DNA of 6,552 nt from DAOUJI01 sp034422875. GTDB taxonomy: Bacteria; Chloroflexota; Dehalococcoidia; Lucifugimonadales; JAGWBF01. Shown piece after piece: positions 5,470 to 6,552 of the stretch. The stretch is from positions 1 to 6,552 of the forward strand of contig DAOUJI010000011.1 in the NCBI GenBank assembly GCA_034422875.1. The letters are read 5' to 3'. The position numbers and the translations under genes were made by a program. Position 1 is the first letter of the stretch, and every line of letters begins with the position of its first letter. Below the pieces are notes generated by a model. It saw only the letters and a list, made by a program, of their open reading frames with translations. It made no database searches and had not been told where the DNA came from.

Positions 5470-6552
5470 ATGGCCAAAATGACCGGAGGCAAAGCCGTTC
5501 TGGAGTCCCTGAAGGCCCACGGCGTCGACACGCTGTTCGGCATTATATCCGTGCACAACCTTGACCTCTACGACGCCCTCTTCGACCAGCAGGACTCCTT
5601 CCGATACATCGGAGGCCGCATGGAGCTGGGCTGCGGCTTCATGGCCGACGGCTACTCCCGGGTCAGCGGCAAGCCGGGTGTGGTAATCACCAGCACCGGA
5701 CCGGGAGCCGCCGACTCCATAGGCGCCATGGGTGAGGCCTACCACTCCGCCTGCCCCATCCTCCAAATCACCACCAACGTTGAGCGGGAGTTCATAAACT
5801 CCCGCCGGGGCGTCACCCACGAACCCAAGGACCAACTTGAGATGTTCCAGTCCGTCACCGACTGGACCTCTCTGATCACGGAAGTGGACGGCATACCCGA
5901 CGCGGTCCACGAGGCTTTCCGGCGCTTCCGTGAACGGCGTCCCAGACCCATAGAGCTGGAACTGGCGACGGACGTGCTGGGAATGGAGTCGGATGTGGAA
6001 ATCGTCCCTCCTATTTCTGCCAGCCCGCCTAGCCGATATCAGGCGGAGATATCCCAGGCCGCGGATATCCTCAAAGCGGCAAAACGCCCTGTGATTGTCG
6101 TAGGCGAGGAAGTCCAGTCCCACGGCGGGACTCAGGAGCTTATTCGCCTTGCCGAGGTCATGGGAGCCCCGGTGGTCACCGCCGATGGGGGCAAGGGAGC
6201 TTTCCCGGAAGACCATCCCCTTTCACTAGGACCAGCCCTTGGAGGACGCATCTGGGGCGTCAACCCCGTCCACGACCTCATCGCTGGATGTGACATGGCC
6301 CTGGTCGTAGGCTCTATTCTCCCCTACCGTTCCACCGTGGGAGTGGGCCTCAAGATGCCGTCCAATCTCGTCCACGTGCTTATGGACCGGGAGAGCATCG
6401 GGCTTAACTATCCGACGCCCGTAGCCATTGCCGCCAATCCGCAACAGACCTTAGTCCAGATATTGGACGCCGTCGGTTCCGGCGGATTCCAGGTGGACCC
6501 CGGCTACCGCGATGAATGCCGGGAGCTAAAGGGCAGGATTGACGCCGGGCTC
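5470..6552 (+). CDS. Acetolactate-synthase-like ThDP-dependent enzyme, C-terminus beyond the window
   Basis: The frame from ATG 5470 is open to the last base (361 codons, no stop). GGAGG (5459-5463) lies 6 nt before the start. Residues about 1-165 are a ThDP pyrimidine-binding domain: GGKAVLESLKAHGVDTLFG, then GRMELGCGFMADGYSRVSGKPG (from 49), TSTGPGAADS and PRPIELEL. E52 is at the place of the glutamate that activates ThDP, but the usual preceding histidine (RHE) is M51. Residues about 190-340 look like the central TPP_enzyme_M domain (AADILKAAKRPVIVVG, then MGAPVVTADGGKGAFPEDHPLSLG). The C-terminal pyrophosphate-binding domain is not in the window, though a family length of 530-580 residues would require it. 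The superfamily includes acetolactate synthase, pyruvate oxidase, benzoylformate and oxalyl-CoA decarboxylases and sulfoacetaldehyde acetyltransferase. I cannot assign a substrate. Fifty-two bp separate it from pdhC with no terminator, suggesting co-transcription. Confidence 0.9.
   Translation, partial: MAKMTGGKAVLESLKAHGVDTLFGIISVHNLDLYDALFDQQDSFRYIGGRMELGCGFMADGYSRVSGKPGVVITSTGPGAADSIGAMGEAYHSACPILQITTNVEREFINSRRGVTHEPKDQLEMFQSVTDWTSLITEVDGIPDAVHEAFRRFRERRPRPIELELATDVLGMESDVEIVPPISASPPSRYQAEISQAADILKAAKRPVIVVGEEVQSHGGTQELIRLAEVMGAPVVTADGGKGAFPEDHPLSLGPALGGRIWGVNPVHDLIAGCDMALVVGSILPYRSTVGVGLKMPSNLVHVLMDRESIGLNYPTPVAIAANPQQTLVQILDAVGSGGFQVDPGYRDECRELKGRIDAGL

Noticed and set aside
5452..6216. 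Open frame of 254 codons on the minus strand
   Set aside because: It is antisense to the ThDP enzyme, which has clear family motifs and an SD. The mirror frame shows no domain.

Overview
The window (about 60% GC) is ordinary bacterial chromosome. Its core is a pyruvate dehydrogenase (PDH) complex operon on the + strand, in the order E3 (lpdA), E1-alpha (pdhA), E1-beta (pdhB), E2 (pdhC). Behind it lies a further gene for an acetolactate-synthase-like thiamine-diphosphate (ThDP) enzyme that runs off the right edge. To the left of the operon two genes point the other way: a tatA-type gene, and at the extreme left edge the first 32 codons of a DUF5131 (Gp37/Gp68-like, three-cysteine) protein.

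Organism: the heterodimeric E1 (alpha plus beta) instead of a one-chain AceE, the compact single-lipoyl E2, the short TatA, strong AGGAGG-type ribosome sites and mixed codon use (ATA and AGG are common despite the GC content) fit a non-proteobacterial lineage. Chloroflexota of the Dehalococcoidia/SAR202 type is my best guess. This is inference from protein style and is not proven.

Layout. 1-97 (-): start of the DUF5131 gene. 98-200: its leader and promoter, holding an SD-sequestering hairpin, an 8-bp direct repeat, an extended -10 TATAAT and a perfect 14-bp palindrome in the -35 slot. 201-238: rho-independent terminator of tatA. 262-474 (-): tatA. 475-741: divergent control region with a leftward promoter for tatA and a rightward TATAAT promoter for the PDH operon, the latter overlaid by a direct repeat with a 20-bp period. 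742-5417 (+): lpdA-pdhA-pdhB-pdhC, with gaps of 20 to 53 bp and no terminator between them. 5470-6552 (+): ThDP enzyme, open at the window end.

How they work together: PdhA/PdhB decarboxylate pyruvate and reductively acetylate the lipoyl lysine of PdhC, PdhC transfers the acetyl group to CoA, and LpdA reoxidises dihydrolipoamide with NAD+. The downstream ThDP enzyme probably shares the transcript and may use pyruvate or another 2-oxo acid, but its substrate cannot be read from this fragment. TatA (protein export) and the DUF5131 gene appear to be separate units. I see no convincing new multi-gene system inside the window. The most unusual material is the DUF5131 gene start at the left edge and its densely structured control region.
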